A DNA stretch of 64,000 bases from Hyphomicrobiales bacterium (GCA_900471925.1 UCGV01000019.1:1-64000), one strand, 5' to 3'. Numbered from the stretch's first letter, positions 1 through 8,754 are shown. Notes: a model not told the origin generated them from the letters alone. Program-made: numbers and translations.

Positions 1-253
1 TACGTGACCCAGAAGTTGTCGGCATTGCGCGGCACATCCTTGCGCGGGCTGGTGAGCGTGATGCGCCCGGCCGGGCTGTCGCAATGAAGGATGATATCGG
101 AGCCGGTCATCTCCGACAGCATGAGACGGACGGGCAGGGCAGTTCGAGGCCGAAGGCAATGTTTTCACGCACCGTCATGTGCGGATAGAGCGCATAGTTC
201 TGAAAGATCATCGCAATGTCGCGATCCTGAGGAGCAAGATCATTGGCACGCCG
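1..253 (-). pseudogene. Remnant of a sugar ABC transporter ATPase (MalK/UgpC type), internally deleted
   Basis: Two pieces of one ATPase lie side by side. From about 253 to 137 the minus strand encodes the stretch just before and after the Q-loop (RDIAMIFQNYALYPHMTV, then RENIAFGLELP). From about 136 to the window edge another reading frame encodes a typical C-terminal TOBE segment (LSEMTGSDIILHCDSPAGR). The ABC signature, Walker B and H-loop that should lie between are missing, and the junction shifts the frame. The Walker A end is also lost: residues encoded above about 253 do not resemble an ATPase. It cannot make a working ATPase. It could be left over from an importer operon rearranged at this locus. 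Confidence 0.75.
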
Positions 254-331
254 GCCGCAGGTACAGCCGGTCTTGCGCGCGGTCTCACTAAAGCTCCTCC
301 ATATGAATATATCACGGAGCGGCGCCGCAAG

Positions 332-664
332 ATGGCGCCTTTCGCGCACATCTTGTTTTGCTCGCGCAATCAGGGCGAATGCAAGCTAGGCGCCGGCTCC
401 TCAGTCGTCACACTTACCGATGAGGCAGACCGTGAGTTGCGGAGCGTCAACAGCGACGTGAACCGGTCGATTATAAAGGTGAACGATGCGTTTGACTCAC
501 CAGTTGACGATGTCTGGCAGGTCAATGTGAAATCAGGCGATTGCGAGGATTTCGCGTTGACGAAACGCGATCATCTCAATGCGATCAAGGGCTGGCGCGA
601 GACCGATCTCCGGTGGCTCATGATCCAGTCCGGAGAGGACCCGCGCGTTTGGTACGAACTTTAA
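332..664 (+). pseudogene. Truncated bacterial transglutaminase-like cysteine peptidase (BTLCP family)
   Basis: The product (about 110 aa from the ATG at 332) begins MAPFAHILFC and carries the BTLCP cysteine block SGDCEDFALTKRDHL. It then jumps directly to the family's C-terminal end (DLRWLMIQSGEDPRVWYEL). The segment that normally holds the catalytic His and Asp (an HAVLVVRT-like strand and a VLDNL-like motif, about 45 residues) is absent, apparently through an in-frame deletion. No signal peptide precedes the remaining N-terminus, although the family is usually exported. The reading frame stays open upstream to 179, but that part overlaps the ATPase remnant and does not resemble the family. 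Most likely a non-functional relic. The alternative, a regulatory truncated form, seems less likely. Confidence 0.6.
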
Positions 665-712
665 AGGCTTGATCCCAAGCTCGGTATAAATGGCAGCGTG
701 ACGTTGGCTACG

Positions 713-1756
713 TCACGCTTCTGGCTGCATAAGAAATGCATCGCTTTCCGCCGGCACGAGTTTCAGTGGCCAGATCCGGCTATGCGCATTGTCGTGATAG
801 ATCTCCGAATAGACTGGCATGCCGGCGAGCAGGGTTTCCGCGAGTGCTGCACCAAGGTCCGGCAATGAAATGCGGAAGCAGGTGAGCGTCGGCTGCAGGA
901 ATCTTGCGCGGGGCTCCTCACGAAAACCGATGACGGCGAGATCGCGGCCGGGCACGATGCCGGCTTCGACGAGGCGACGGTAAAGGCCGATCGCCATTAG
1001 CTCGTAGATAAGAATAATGGCCGTCGGCCTGTCCTTGATCTGCAATAACTCGTCGCCGGCCCTATAGCCCCCCTGTTCGCTGGATTTCACGCGGATCACC
1101 AACTCCGGATCATATACAATCCCGTGTTTTTCCAGCGCTTTACGATAAGCGTCCACGAAGACATAGCCGAGATTGATCTCACTCGACGGGGCCGCGATCG
1201 CGATGCGGCGGTGGCCCTTTGAAACGAGGCGGTCGACCGCGCAGGTGGCAACGCCTTCGAAATCGAGGTCAATCCAGGTGAAGTTGCCGCCAGACGAGCT
1301 GCGCCCGAGCGCAACGAACGGGATTTTCGCCTTCACGAGCAGATCGATACGCTTGTCTATGCGTTGCGTCGCCGAAATGATCATTGCATCGACGACGCGG
1401 CGCGCGACCATGCGCTTCAGATATTCATACGGGTCTTCGTCGCTCGGGCAGGGGAGCATAACGAGGTCGAGATTGTGGCGTGAGAACACGCTCTGAAGCC
1501 CATCCGTGACGCCGAGGAAGAAGTTGTCGCTGTTTTCGACCGTTTCCTTGCTGGACTCGATCATCAGGCCGATGACGTTGGTCGTACCCTGACGCAGGCT
1601 GCGGCCGGACTGGTTGGCGACGTAACCGAATTCTTCTGCGGCAGCCAGCACGCGCTTGCGCGTCTCCTCGTTGACATCGGCCTTGCCGTTCAACGCACGA
1701 GAAACCGTCCCGATCGATATATCGAGATGTTCGGCGAGCTGACGGATACCCTTCAT
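713..1756 (-). CDS. LacI-family transcriptional regulator of the adjacent sugar operon
   Basis: DNA-binding regulator of about 347 aa. The N-terminal LacI helix-turn-helix is complete (MKGIRQLAEHLDISIGTVSR, hinge helix near residues 50-60) and is followed by a periplasmic-binding-protein-like sensor domain with the usual VIGLM start. I chose the ATG at 1756 because it places the helix-turn-helix at the very N-terminus. ATGs at 1789 and 1807 are in frame, but the one at 1807 abuts an operator and has no ribosome-binding site. The gene is divergent from the dehydrogenase/isomerase/ABC operon starting at 2049. LacI-type CGTAAACGTTTACG sites lie in the shared intergenic region, so it probably represses that operon and itself. 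The ligand is unknown, perhaps a sugar or sugar derivative handled by the operon. Confidence 0.9.
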   Translation of the reverse strand: MKGIRQLAEHLDISIGTVSRALNGKADVNEETRKRVLAAAEEFGYVANQSGRSLRQGTTNVIGLMIESSKETVENSDNFFLGVTDGLQSVFSRHNLDLVMLPCPSDEDPYEYLKRMVARRVVDAMIISATQRIDKRIDLLVKAKIPFVALGRSSSGGNFTWIDLDFEGVATCAVDRLVSKGHRRIAIAAPSSEINLGYVFVDAYRKALEKHGIVYDPELVIRVKSSEQGGYRAGDELLQIKDRPTAIILIYELMAIGLYRRLVEAGIVPGRDLAVIGFREEPRARFLQPTLTCFRISLPDLGAALAETLLAGMPVYSEIYHDNAHSRIWPLKLVPAESDAFLMQPEA

Positions 1757-1810
1757 CTGAGGCGATCTTTCGTGCGGAATGCGGATCATATCCCATCTTA
1801 TTGACATGAG

Positions 1811-1822
1811 AAAACGTTTACG
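1811..1822. promoter_or_regulatory. LacI-type operator next to the regulator gene
   Basis: AAAACGTTTACG matches the perfect 14-bp palindrome at 1989-2002 except at its left edge. It sits just upstream of the regulator's reading frame, consistent with autoregulation. Confidence 0.55.
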
Positions 1823-1958
1823 GAAAGCGGTTGCCTCGGCGCTGAGGTAGCAATTTGCACGTGGCTGAAAAAATTCGTTGCTGCATCGCCGAAGGTTTTC
1901 GCCTAAGCGCCCGTCGCCATTATGATTTTCCGCAGCATTTCGCTAAATTACGCGGCCA

Positions 1959-2002
1959 TTGACAGCAGTAAACGTTTCTGCCTAGTATCGTAAACGTTTA
2001 CG
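1959..2002 (+). promoter_or_regulatory. Sigma70 promoter overlapped by two LacI-type operators
   Basis: TTGACA at 1959-1964 and TAGTAT at 1983-1988, separated by 18 bp, form a good housekeeping-type promoter for the operon starting at 2049. A GTAAACGTTT half-complete site (1968-1977) lies in the spacer. A perfect palindrome CGTAAACGTTTACG (1989-2002) covers the expected transcription start. Occupancy of either would block RNA polymerase, which fits repression by the adjacent LacI-family protein. Confidence 0.7.
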
Positions 2003-2048
2003 GAAGGCGTTTCGGGAGGAAATCTGAAGCGCACCGCTGGAGGAAATC

Positions 2049-3083
2049 GTGAAATTGAATGCCGTTTTGTGCGGGTGCGGAGCTATGTCCAAAGGCTGGC
2101 TGCGCGCTATCAAGGAAACGCCCGCTCTTGCTGAGGCGATCGAGGTCGTAGGCCTCGTCGATGTCAATCCAGCTGCCGCAGAGAAGCTCGCCGAGGAATT
2201 CGGATTGAGCGCAGCGCGGATCGGTGCGGATCTGTCCGCCGTCCTTGCCGAAACCAAGGCTGACATGGTTTTCGACGTCGTCATCCCGACTGCACGCTTC
2301 AACGTCGTCTCGACGGCGTTGAAGGCGGGCTGCCATGTTCTCTCCGAAAAGCCGATGGCGACATCGCTCGGCGAGGGGGCAGCCCTGATCGATCTCGCCG
2401 CCGAGACCGGCAAGATCCACGCGATCATCCAGAACCGCCGTTTCATTTCCGGTGTGCGCCGTCTGCGCCGCTTCGTTGAAAGCGGAGCGATCGGCGATCT
2501 GACAGGCATTCATTGCGATTTCTTCATCGCGCCGCATTTCGGCGGCTTCCGTGAAGAGATGGAGAATGTGCTGCTGCTCGACATGGCGATCCATACCTTC
2601 GATGCAGCCCGCTATGTGGCCGACAAGAAGCCGCTCGCCGTCTATTGTGTGGAGCGCAACCCGAAGGGCTCCTGGTATCGCCATGGCGCCTCGGCCAATG
2701 CCACTTTCGAATTCTCCGACGATGTCGTCTTCACCTATCGCGGCTCCTGGTGTGCTGAAGGCGAGCGTACGAGCTGGGAAAGTCAGTGGCGCATCGTCGG
2801 CTCGAAAGGCATGCTGACCTGGGACGGTGAGGATGGTTTCAAAGCGACTGTTTCCGGCAATGAGCCGGGCCTGCTTCACGGTTTTTCGCCTGTCGAGGTT
2901 CCGGCACCTGAACACACCGAGGAAACCCACGGCCATGCCAGCGTGATTGCCAGCTTCGTCGAGGCGATCCGCACCGGAAAGCGGCCGGAAACGGTCAGTT
3001 CCGACAATATCAGAAGCCTCGCCATGGTCTTCGGCGCGATTGAAAGCGCCAAGACCGGACGGCGGGTCGAAATTTCAGCATAA
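2049..3083 (+). CDS. Gfo/Idh/MocA-family NAD(P)-dependent oxidoreductase
   Basis: Probable cytoplasmic sugar or inositol-type dehydrogenase of 344 aa. The N-terminal Rossmann fold begins with a glycine-rich GCGAMSKGW turn in place of the usual GxGxxG. The family EKP motif is present (CHVLSEKPMAT, about residues 96-106), followed by the C-terminal alpha/beta domain. It starts at a GTG preceded by a good GGAGGAA ribosome-binding site. It is the first gene of a LacI-controlled operon: the isomerase gene follows after 11 bp, then the ABC importer. Together these suggest oxidation and isomerisation of an imported sugar or polyol. The substrate cannot be read from the sequence. Confidence 0.88.
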   Translation: MKLNAVLCGCGAMSKGWLRAIKETPALAEAIEVVGLVDVNPAAAEKLAEEFGLSAARIGADLSAVLAETKADMVFDVVIPTARFNVVSTALKAGCHVLSEKPMATSLGEGAALIDLAAETGKIHAIIQNRRFISGVRRLRRFVESGAIGDLTGIHCDFFIAPHFGGFREEMENVLLLDMAIHTFDAARYVADKKPLAVYCVERNPKGSWYRHGASANATFEFSDDVVFTYRGSWCAEGERTSWESQWRIVGSKGMLTWDGEDGFKATVSGNEPGLLHGFSPVEVPAPEHTEETHGHASVIASFVEAIRTGKRPETVSSDNIRSLAMVFGAIESAKTGRRVEISA

Positions 3084-3094
3084 GGATAGATGAC

Positions 3095-3994
3095 GTGAGC
3101 AACCCCGCCAAAGCCATTCGTATTGGTACCATGGTCAGCGCCTCCAAGGGCGGCGCCGACAAGCGCATTGCCCAGATCGCCGATATGGGTTTCGAAAGCT
3201 TCGAGCCGTTCTTCTGGCAGACCACAAATGGCCAGGATCTCGCCGAACTCGGCAAGCGCAGCGTGGAGGCAATCGGTGACCGCGACATCACCATTTCGAC
3301 GCTCGGCATGTTCGGCAATCCGCTCGAGGAGACCGAAATCGACCAGCAGACACTGCAGGGCTGGAAGGATTGCATCGACAACGCCCATCATTTCGGCGCC
3401 ACCTGCGTTGCCGGCTTTACCGGCCGTATCCGCAACAAGCCGCTGACGGACAGTCTGCCGCGCTACAAGCAGGTCTGGAGCGAGCTTGCCAAGCGTGCAG
3501 CCGACAAGGGCATCAAGATCGCTTTCGAAAACTGCGCCATGGACGGCAATTGGGCGACCGGTGATTGGAACATCGCGCACAATCCCGATGCCTGGGAACT
3601 GATCTTTAACGAGACGCCCGACGACAATATCGGCCTCGAATGGGAGCCGTGCCATCAGATGGTCTATCTGATCGAGCCGCTGCCGCAGATCCGTAAATGG
3701 GCAAAGAAGATCTTCCACGTTCACGGCAAGGACGCGACGATCCGCTGGGATGTCATCAAGGAACACGGCATCTTCGGCAAGGAGAAGTTTGTCTTCATGC
3801 GCACGCCGGGCTTCGGCGATAGCAATTGGACTGACATCATCTCCGAGCTGCGGCTCGCCGGCTGGTCAGGTTCGATCGATATCGAAGGCTGGCATGATCC
3901 CGTCTATCGCGACGCGTTGGAGATGACTGGCCAGGTACACGGCCTCAACTATCTGAAAAAGTGCCGTGGCGGCGATTTTGTTGTTGATCCCTGA
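3095..3994 (+). CDS. Sugar phosphate isomerase/epimerase (xylose-isomerase-like TIM barrel)
   Basis: 299-aa TIM-barrel protein of the AP-endonuclease-2/IolE-like superfamily. The repeated beta-strand ends carry metal-ligand candidates: a Glu in KIAFENCAMDG, the pair in EWEPCHQMVY, the His in FHVHGKDA, and Glu in SIDIEGWHDP. The start is a GTG at 3095, 11 bp after the dehydrogenase gene. Pairing a Gfo/Idh/MocA dehydrogenase with this type of isomerase is common in inositol and keto-sugar pathways. Here it probably acts on the product of the upstream enzyme. The exact reaction is unknown. Confidence 0.85.
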   Translation: MSNPAKAIRIGTMVSASKGGADKRIAQIADMGFESFEPFFWQTTNGQDLAELGKRSVEAIGDRDITISTLGMFGNPLEETEIDQQTLQGWKDCIDNAHHFGATCVAGFTGRIRNKPLTDSLPRYKQVWSELAKRAADKGIKIAFENCAMDGNWATGDWNIAHNPDAWELIFNETPDDNIGLEWEPCHQMVYLIEPLPQIRKWAKKIFHVHGKDATIRWDVIKEHGIFGKEKFVFMRTPGFGDSNWTDIISELRLAGWSGSIDIEGWHDPVYRDALEMTGQVHGLNYLKKCRGGDFVVDP

Positions 3995-4098
3995 TCGACC
4001 GCTTATGGTGGGGCAAACGCCGGGCGGGGAGGCCTGGCGGCGCCACGACTGAATGACATCTGTCTTTTCGCGGCGTGGCCGCTTTTTGGGAGGAAAGC

Positions 4099-5361
4099 AT
4101 GAAAAGAATTGCAAGACTTGCGCTGGCGCTCGGTACGACGATGCTGATGACATCGATCGGCCACGCCGAGGAGAAGACCTTCAAGATCTGGTGGTTCGAG
4201 GAACCGACCACTGCTCAGGGCATCGTCTGGAAAGAGGCGCTTGAGGAGTTCAAGGCGAAACATCCAGACGTCACCGTCAGTTTCGAGCAGAAGACCTTTC
4301 AGCAGTTGCAGGCGTCCGGCGGCATGATCCTCAATTCGGATCAGGCCCCGGACGTCCTCGAATACAACAAGGGCAATGCGACGGCGGGCCTGGTTGCAAG
4401 CCAGGGCTTGCTGACCAATCTCGACGACTATGTGAAGAAGGAAGGCTGGGACAAGATCCTGAACGAGGGCGATCTGGTCCTGAGCCGTTATGACGAGAAG
4501 GGCATTTATGGCTCCGGCCCTGTCTGGGGCGTCTCTGTCTTCGGCGAATATGTCTCTTGTTTCTATAATATCGACATGTTCGAAAAGGCCGGCCTGAAGC
4601 CGCCGTCGACGCTCGAAGAGTGGGTCGCTGCGATGGAGGCCTTCAAGCAAAAGGGTCTCACGCCTCTGGCGCTTGGCGCCATCGACACAAGTGGCCAGCA
4701 TCTGCTCGCCTCGCTCGCCTATACCAAGGCCGATGACACCTGGGTCCAGAACTATCAGGGTCTGAAGACTCCTCTTGACGGCGCGCCCTATCTCTATGCC
4801 GCCCAGACCTTGGTGGACTGGGTCGGAAAGGGCTATATCAGCAAGGACTCGACGGGCATGAAGGACCCCGACGCGGCGCTGCTCTTCACCTCCGGCAAGG
4901 CGCCGATGTACGTCTCGGGCACGTGGAATCTTGGAACCTTCGCCTCGACCATCAAGGACTTCAAATGGGGTCAGTTCGTTATTCCAACGCCGAAATATTC
5001 GGTCGGTTCGACGGGCAATCTTTGGGTCGTACCCAAGAGCAGCAAGAATGCCGATCTCGCGGCTGAATGGATCAGCCTGACGCTATCTCCGAAATACCAG
5101 GCCGAACTGGCCAACAAGGGCGGCGTACCGATTGCGGCTGATCCTTCCGCTATCACAAACCCGATCGGCAAGAATGCCGCCGCGGTTTTCAAGCAGATCT
5201 CGGACAAAGGTGGCCTCGGCTTTTATCCTGACTGGCCGGTCCCCGGCTACTATGACGTGCTGAACCAGAAAGACACTGGTCTCTTCCAAGGCAGTCTGAC
5301 AGCGGAGCAGTTCATCGAACAGATCAAACAGGTCTACGACGATACGCAGGAAAACCAGTAA
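4099..5361 (+). CDS. Sugar ABC transporter substrate-binding protein (family 1)
   Basis: Periplasmic binding protein of 420 aa. The start at 4099 follows a GGGAGGAAAGC ribosome-binding site and gives a clean signal peptide (MKRIARLALALGTTMLMTS, cleavage after GHA). The mature part is a two-lobed MalE/UgpB-type protein. A small GC-rich hairpin followed by five T residues (4070-4087) lies directly in front of the ribosome-binding site and might attenuate readthrough from the upstream enzyme genes. Two permease genes and an ATPase gene follow, completing an importer. Confidence 0.92.
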   Translation: MKRIARLALALGTTMLMTSIGHAEEKTFKIWWFEEPTTAQGIVWKEALEEFKAKHPDVTVSFEQKTFQQLQASGGMILNSDQAPDVLEYNKGNATAGLVASQGLLTNLDDYVKKEGWDKILNEGDLVLSRYDEKGIYGSGPVWGVSVFGEYVSCFYNIDMFEKAGLKPPSTLEEWVAAMEAFKQKGLTPLALGAIDTSGQHLLASLAYTKADDTWVQNYQGLKTPLDGAPYLYAAQTLVDWVGKGYISKDSTGMKDPDAALLFTSGKAPMYVSGTWNLGTFASTIKDFKWGQFVIPTPKYSVGSTGNLWVVPKSSKNADLAAEWISLTLSPKYQAELANKGGVPIAADPSAITNPIGKNAAAVFKQISDKGGLGFYPDWPVPGYYDVLNQKDTGLFQGSLTAEQFIEQIKQVYDDTQENQ

Positions 5362-5377
5362 CGCAACCTTGGACGCG

Positions 5378-5401
5378 GGGCTGCGCTTTGCTGCGCAGCC
5401 C
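5378..5401 (+). terminator. Hairpin between binding-protein and permease genes
   Basis: GGGCTGCGC and GCGCAGCCC (9 bp) pair across a 6-nt loop, with no T-run. It lies between the stop of the binding-protein gene and the start of the first permease gene. It is more likely an mRNA-stabilising or partial-termination element that raises binding-protein expression than a full terminator. Confidence 0.5.
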
Positions 5402-5426
5402 ATCAGGGAGCGGGAGGAAGAATGAC

Positions 5427-6335
5427 ATGGCCGCATCCAGTCTGCGATCGGGTGATAGTCGACTGAGCTTTAGCCTCTACCTCATCCCAGGGGTGATCGG
5501 CTTCATTCTGATCGTACTCATACCGCAGCTTGCCAATTTCGGACTGAGCTTCACGGCATGGAAAGGCGTTGGCACCCCACGGCCGGTCGGTCTGCAGAAT
5601 TATAGTCGGCTGCTGACGGACGATCAGTTCTGGGGATCGATGTATCACACGCTGCTCTTCATCGTCTCGATGACGGTGATACCGGTGTGCATCGGCCTCG
5701 TGCTCGCCGCTCTCCTATTCGACTATGTCAGGGACGAGTTCGGGGAATGGGTATCGAGCTTCTTCAGGGCCGGTTTTTACCTGCCGCAGATTCTGCCCGT
5801 GACGGTCGCGGGTGTACTCTGGGGGTGGATCCTCAACCCCGTCGGCGTCGTCAACATCACACTGAAGGCTATCGGTCTCGATAGTCTCGCCCAGAATTGG
5901 ATCGGCGATGCGACATACGCGCTTGCCGCCGTCTCCCTCGTTATTGTCTGGATACAGGTCGGCTATTGCCTGGTGGTTTTCATGGCGGGTCTGTCGCGCA
6001 TCGATCCGTCTCTCTATGAAGCGGCTCAACTCGATGGCGCAAGCTGGTGGAGCCGTCTTGTCACGATCACCATTCCGCTGCTGGCACCGGAGATTTTTGT
6101 CGTCGTGCTGACGACGCTGATCGCAGCGCTCAAGGTCTTCGCGCCGATCTTCGTCATTACAGCCGGTGGACCCGACAATGCCACGCTCGTGCCCTCCTAT
6201 CTGACGTACTATCACTTCTTCACCACGCAGCGCGTCGGCTATGCCGCAGCGATTGCGGTTGTGCAGACAACCCTGACGATCGCTCTGGCGGTGATCTTCC
6301 TGCGCTTCCAGAGCCGGCAGGAGCCGAAGGAGTAA
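5427..6335 (+). CDS. Sugar ABC transporter permease (MalF/UgpA type)
   Basis: Inner-membrane permease of 302 aa with six predicted membrane segments. The first is around LSFSLYLIPGVIGFILIVLI. The cytoplasmic EAA loop (YEAAQLDGASWWSRL) contacts the ATPase. The ATG at 5427 was chosen because GGGAGGAAG precedes it. An out-of-frame ATG at 5422 is followed by an early stop. It forms a heterodimer with the product of the next gene. Confidence 0.9.
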   Translation: MAASSLRSGDSRLSFSLYLIPGVIGFILIVLIPQLANFGLSFTAWKGVGTPRPVGLQNYSRLLTDDQFWGSMYHTLLFIVSMTVIPVCIGLVLAALLFDYVRDEFGEWVSSFFRAGFYLPQILPVTVAGVLWGWILNPVGVVNITLKAIGLDSLAQNWIGDATYALAAVSLVIVWIQVGYCLVVFMAGLSRIDPSLYEAAQLDGASWWSRLVTITIPLLAPEIFVVVLTTLIAALKVFAPIFVITAGGPDNATLVPSYLTYYHFFTTQRVGYAAAIAVVQTTLTIALAVIFLRFQSRQEPKE

Positions 6336-6338
6336 ATC

Positions 6339-7226
6339 ATGGCCGATTCAGTTCTCAGCGACGGCACGACCAAGGCCCCCGCGAAGGCGGCAGTTCATCC
6401 CACGCGGCGCGATCCGATGCGATGGGTGGTGCTGGCCATCCTTATTCTGCTTCTCGCCTTCACGCTATTTCCGTTTTTCCTGGCTTTGCTCAATGCCGTG
6501 AAGGCAAGTGCCGAATATGCCGTCGGCGGACCACTTTCGATTCCCCGGTCGATCGATCTCACGGCGGTGGAGAAGTTCTGGACGGTCTCCGATTTCAGCC
6601 GCAAGCTGCTCAACAGCGTGATGATCAGCCTCGGCGTATCGGTGCTCGGGGTGCTGATCAGCCTGTTCAATGCCTATGCGATTGGGATCGGCAAGGTACC
6701 GGGATCGCGCCTGATCCTGGTGGTCTTTCTTCTTGGCATCATGGTCCCGCAGGAATCGATCATCTACCCGCTCTACTACATGGCGAAAGCTACCGGCCTC
6801 TACGATACGCAGCTTTCCGTCATCATCATCTTCGCGGTCCTGCAGAGCGCTTTCGGGACCTACCTGCTCTCGACAGTGCTGAGTACCTTTCCCAAGGAAA
6901 TCCTCGAAGCTGCCGAGATGGACGGCTCGACGCACTGGAAGACGCTATGGTTCGTGGTCGTCCCGGTCCTGCGGCCGACGCTCATGGTGCTGGGAACCTT
7001 CTTCTTCATCTGGACCTGGAACGAGTTCCTGATTCCGCTGGTCATGCTGGTCTCCAACAACAATCAGACGGTCTCGGTCGCCATGGGCCTCACCCGCGGC
7101 CAGAACATGTCGGACCCGGTGCTACAGGCCTCGGCAGCTTTCCTGGGCATTATACCGACCGTGATCTTCTTCCTGATCTTCCAGCGCACGCTGACGCGCG
7201 GTATTGCCGCCGGGGCGGTCAAATGA
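6339..7226 (+). CDS. Sugar ABC transporter permease (MalG/UgpE type)
   Basis: Inner-membrane permease of 295 aa with six membrane segments and the EAA loop LEAAEMDGSTHWKTL. The long N-terminal cytoplasmic tail (about 25 residues) before the first segment (WVVLAILILLLAFTLFPFF) is usual for this partner. It starts 3 bp after the upstream permease gene, so the two are translationally coupled. Confidence 0.9.
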   Translation: MADSVLSDGTTKAPAKAAVHPTRRDPMRWVVLAILILLLAFTLFPFFLALLNAVKASAEYAVGGPLSIPRSIDLTAVEKFWTVSDFSRKLLNSVMISLGVSVLGVLISLFNAYAIGIGKVPGSRLILVVFLLGIMVPQESIIYPLYYMAKATGLYDTQLSVIIIFAVLQSAFGTYLLSTVLSTFPKEILEAAEMDGSTHWKTLWFVVVPVLRPTLMVLGTFFFIWTWNEFLIPLVMLVSNNNQTVSVAMGLTRGQNMSDPVLQASAAFLGIIPTVIFFLIFQRTLTRGIAAGAVK

Positions 7227-7287
7227 TGGCATTTTTCACCCTCAGCCACGTCATCGGTCCCGGTCCGGGATCAGCAAGGTTTTCGGC

Positions 7288-8364
7288 ATGAACCAGGATA
7301 TCCAGATCGAACTCTCAGGCATCGAAAAGCACTACGGTGCGTTTCACGCGCTTAAGAATGTCAACCTTTCGATCGCCAAGGGCACGTTCGTGGCGCTGGT
7401 GGGTCCGTCAGGATGCGGCAAGTCCACGCTGCTGCGCTCGCTCGCCGGCTTAGAGAAAATCACCGGTGGCACGTTGAAGATCGCCGGCGAAATAATGAAC
7501 GACGTGCCGCCGCGGGCGCGCGACATCGCCATGGTGTTTCAGAGTTACGCCCTCTATCCGCATATGACGGTTGAACAGAACCTGACCTATTCGCTCAAAA
7601 TGCACGGGGTCGCCAGGGCCGAGGCCAAAAGGAAGGCCGAGGAAGTCGCCGTTATCACTGGTCTTTCCGGTTTGCTTGACCGCTATCCCCGCCAGCTTTC
7701 CGGCGGCCAGCGGCAGCGTGTGGCCATGGGGCGCGCCATCATTCGCAATCCGCAGGCCTTCCTGTTCGATGAGCCTCTATCCAACCTCGATGCAGCGTTG
7801 CGCGTCTCGATGCGCAAGGAAATCCGCGCCCTGCATGATCGCCTTCACGCGACATCTGTCTACGTGACACATGACCAGGTCGAGGCGATGACCATGGCCG
7901 ACCATGTCGTCGTCATGCGCGATGGTATCATCGAGCAGCAGGGCCGGCCGCTCGATCTCTACGACAAGCCCGCCAACAAGTTTGTCGCCGGCTTCATCGG
8001 TTCGCCGGCCATGAATTTCATCCCGGCCATTGCCGGCGAGGATGGGAAGAGCCTAACGCTCGATCTCGGCTCGGTCAGGCAGCAGATTGCCATCGATCAT
8101 CAGATCCAGCCGGGCCGCAAGGTCACCGCCGGCCTCCGGCCCGAGCACATCGGTATTGGCAATCAGGGGCAGGGGAGTTTCGACGTCCCGGTCGCGGTCG
8201 TCGAGTCCACGGGGTCCTCGACCTTCATTACCGCGGCGACGATGCCAGAACTGACGATCGTCGAAACCGGCAGGGGCACGGTTCAGGCCGGAGAAACGAT
8301 TGGCGTAACCGTCGATCCGGCGCAGGTGCATCTCTTCGACGAGGCGAGCGGGATCAGGATTTAA
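7288..8364 (+). CDS. Sugar ABC transporter ATP-binding protein (MalK/UgpC type)
   Basis: ATPase of 358 aa. Walker A is GPSGCGKST, Q-loop VFQSYALYPHMT, signature LSGGQRQRVAMGRA, Walker B FLFDEPLSNLDA, followed by the H-loop VTHDQVEAMT and a C-terminal TOBE/regulatory domain of about 120 residues. The start at 7288 (MNQDIQIELSG) was preferred over the frame opening at 7204, whose extra residues do not resemble the family. It completes the importer begun at 4099 and is the last gene of the operon. Confidence 0.92.
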   Translation: MNQDIQIELSGIEKHYGAFHALKNVNLSIAKGTFVALVGPSGCGKSTLLRSLAGLEKITGGTLKIAGEIMNDVPPRARDIAMVFQSYALYPHMTVEQNLTYSLKMHGVARAEAKRKAEEVAVITGLSGLLDRYPRQLSGGQRQRVAMGRAIIRNPQAFLFDEPLSNLDAALRVSMRKEIRALHDRLHATSVYVTHDQVEAMTMADHVVVMRDGIIEQQGRPLDLYDKPANKFVAGFIGSPAMNFIPAIAGEDGKSLTLDLGSVRQQIAIDHQIQPGRKVTAGLRPEHIGIGNQGQGSFDVPVAVVESTGSSTFITAATMPELTIVETGRGTVQAGETIGVTVDPAQVHLFDEASGIRI

Positions 8365-8405
8365 GATCCGTCCTACGGATCAGGCCGGCAGCTCTGGCTG
8401 CCGGC
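8365..8405 (+). terminator. Two adjacent hairpins after the ABC operon
   Basis: GATCCG/CGGATC (8365-8381) and GCCGGCAG/CTGCCGGC (8384-8405) fold one after the other directly behind the ATPase stop codon. Neither has a T-run, so termination may be factor-dependent, or the hairpins may protect the 3' end. Confidence 0.5.
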
Positions 8406-8456
8406 TCGACAATAGTCCCGGTCCCCGCAGACGTCCTGGCCGGGCCATCGCAATCG

Positions 8457-8648
8457 TCAGCGGGCAAGCGCAGCCGGTGCTGCCTGCTTGGCTGCGACTT
8501 CGGTATCGTGAGGCCGTTCGCTGGAATTTGCCCACACGGCCACAGCAAGTCCTGCAACGATGAAATAGGGCAGTTTGCTTGAAAGCTTCAGCTTGCCGGG
8601 AAGGGCATTGCCGCGGGTGCATTCAAAGCCGGACATTTCTGGGGTCAT
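8457..8648 (-). CDS. Small hypothetical protein with one membrane segment
   Basis: 63-aa product with one hydrophobic stretch (LPYFIVAGLAVAVWA, about residues 27-41) and an alanine-rich C-terminus (VAAKQAAPAALAR). An AGGT element lies 5-8 nt before the ATG at 8648. The frame extends to 8681, but those residues are hydrophilic and start without a ribosome-binding site. No family recognised. It lies downstream of the efflux pair in the same orientation, but 106 bp away. Might be spurious. Confidence 0.4.
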   Translation of the reverse strand: MTPEMSGFECTRGNALPGKLKLSSKLPYFIVAGLAVAVWANSSERPHDTEVAAKQAAPAALAR

Positions 8649-8754
8649 CAGTACCTGTCTCGTGTGAATATCACGCCCCACATATAGTATATGCGGCGAT
8701 TCGAATGAACCCCCAGATCATGGGATATGCAATTGGTTGTGGATATGACGCAGA

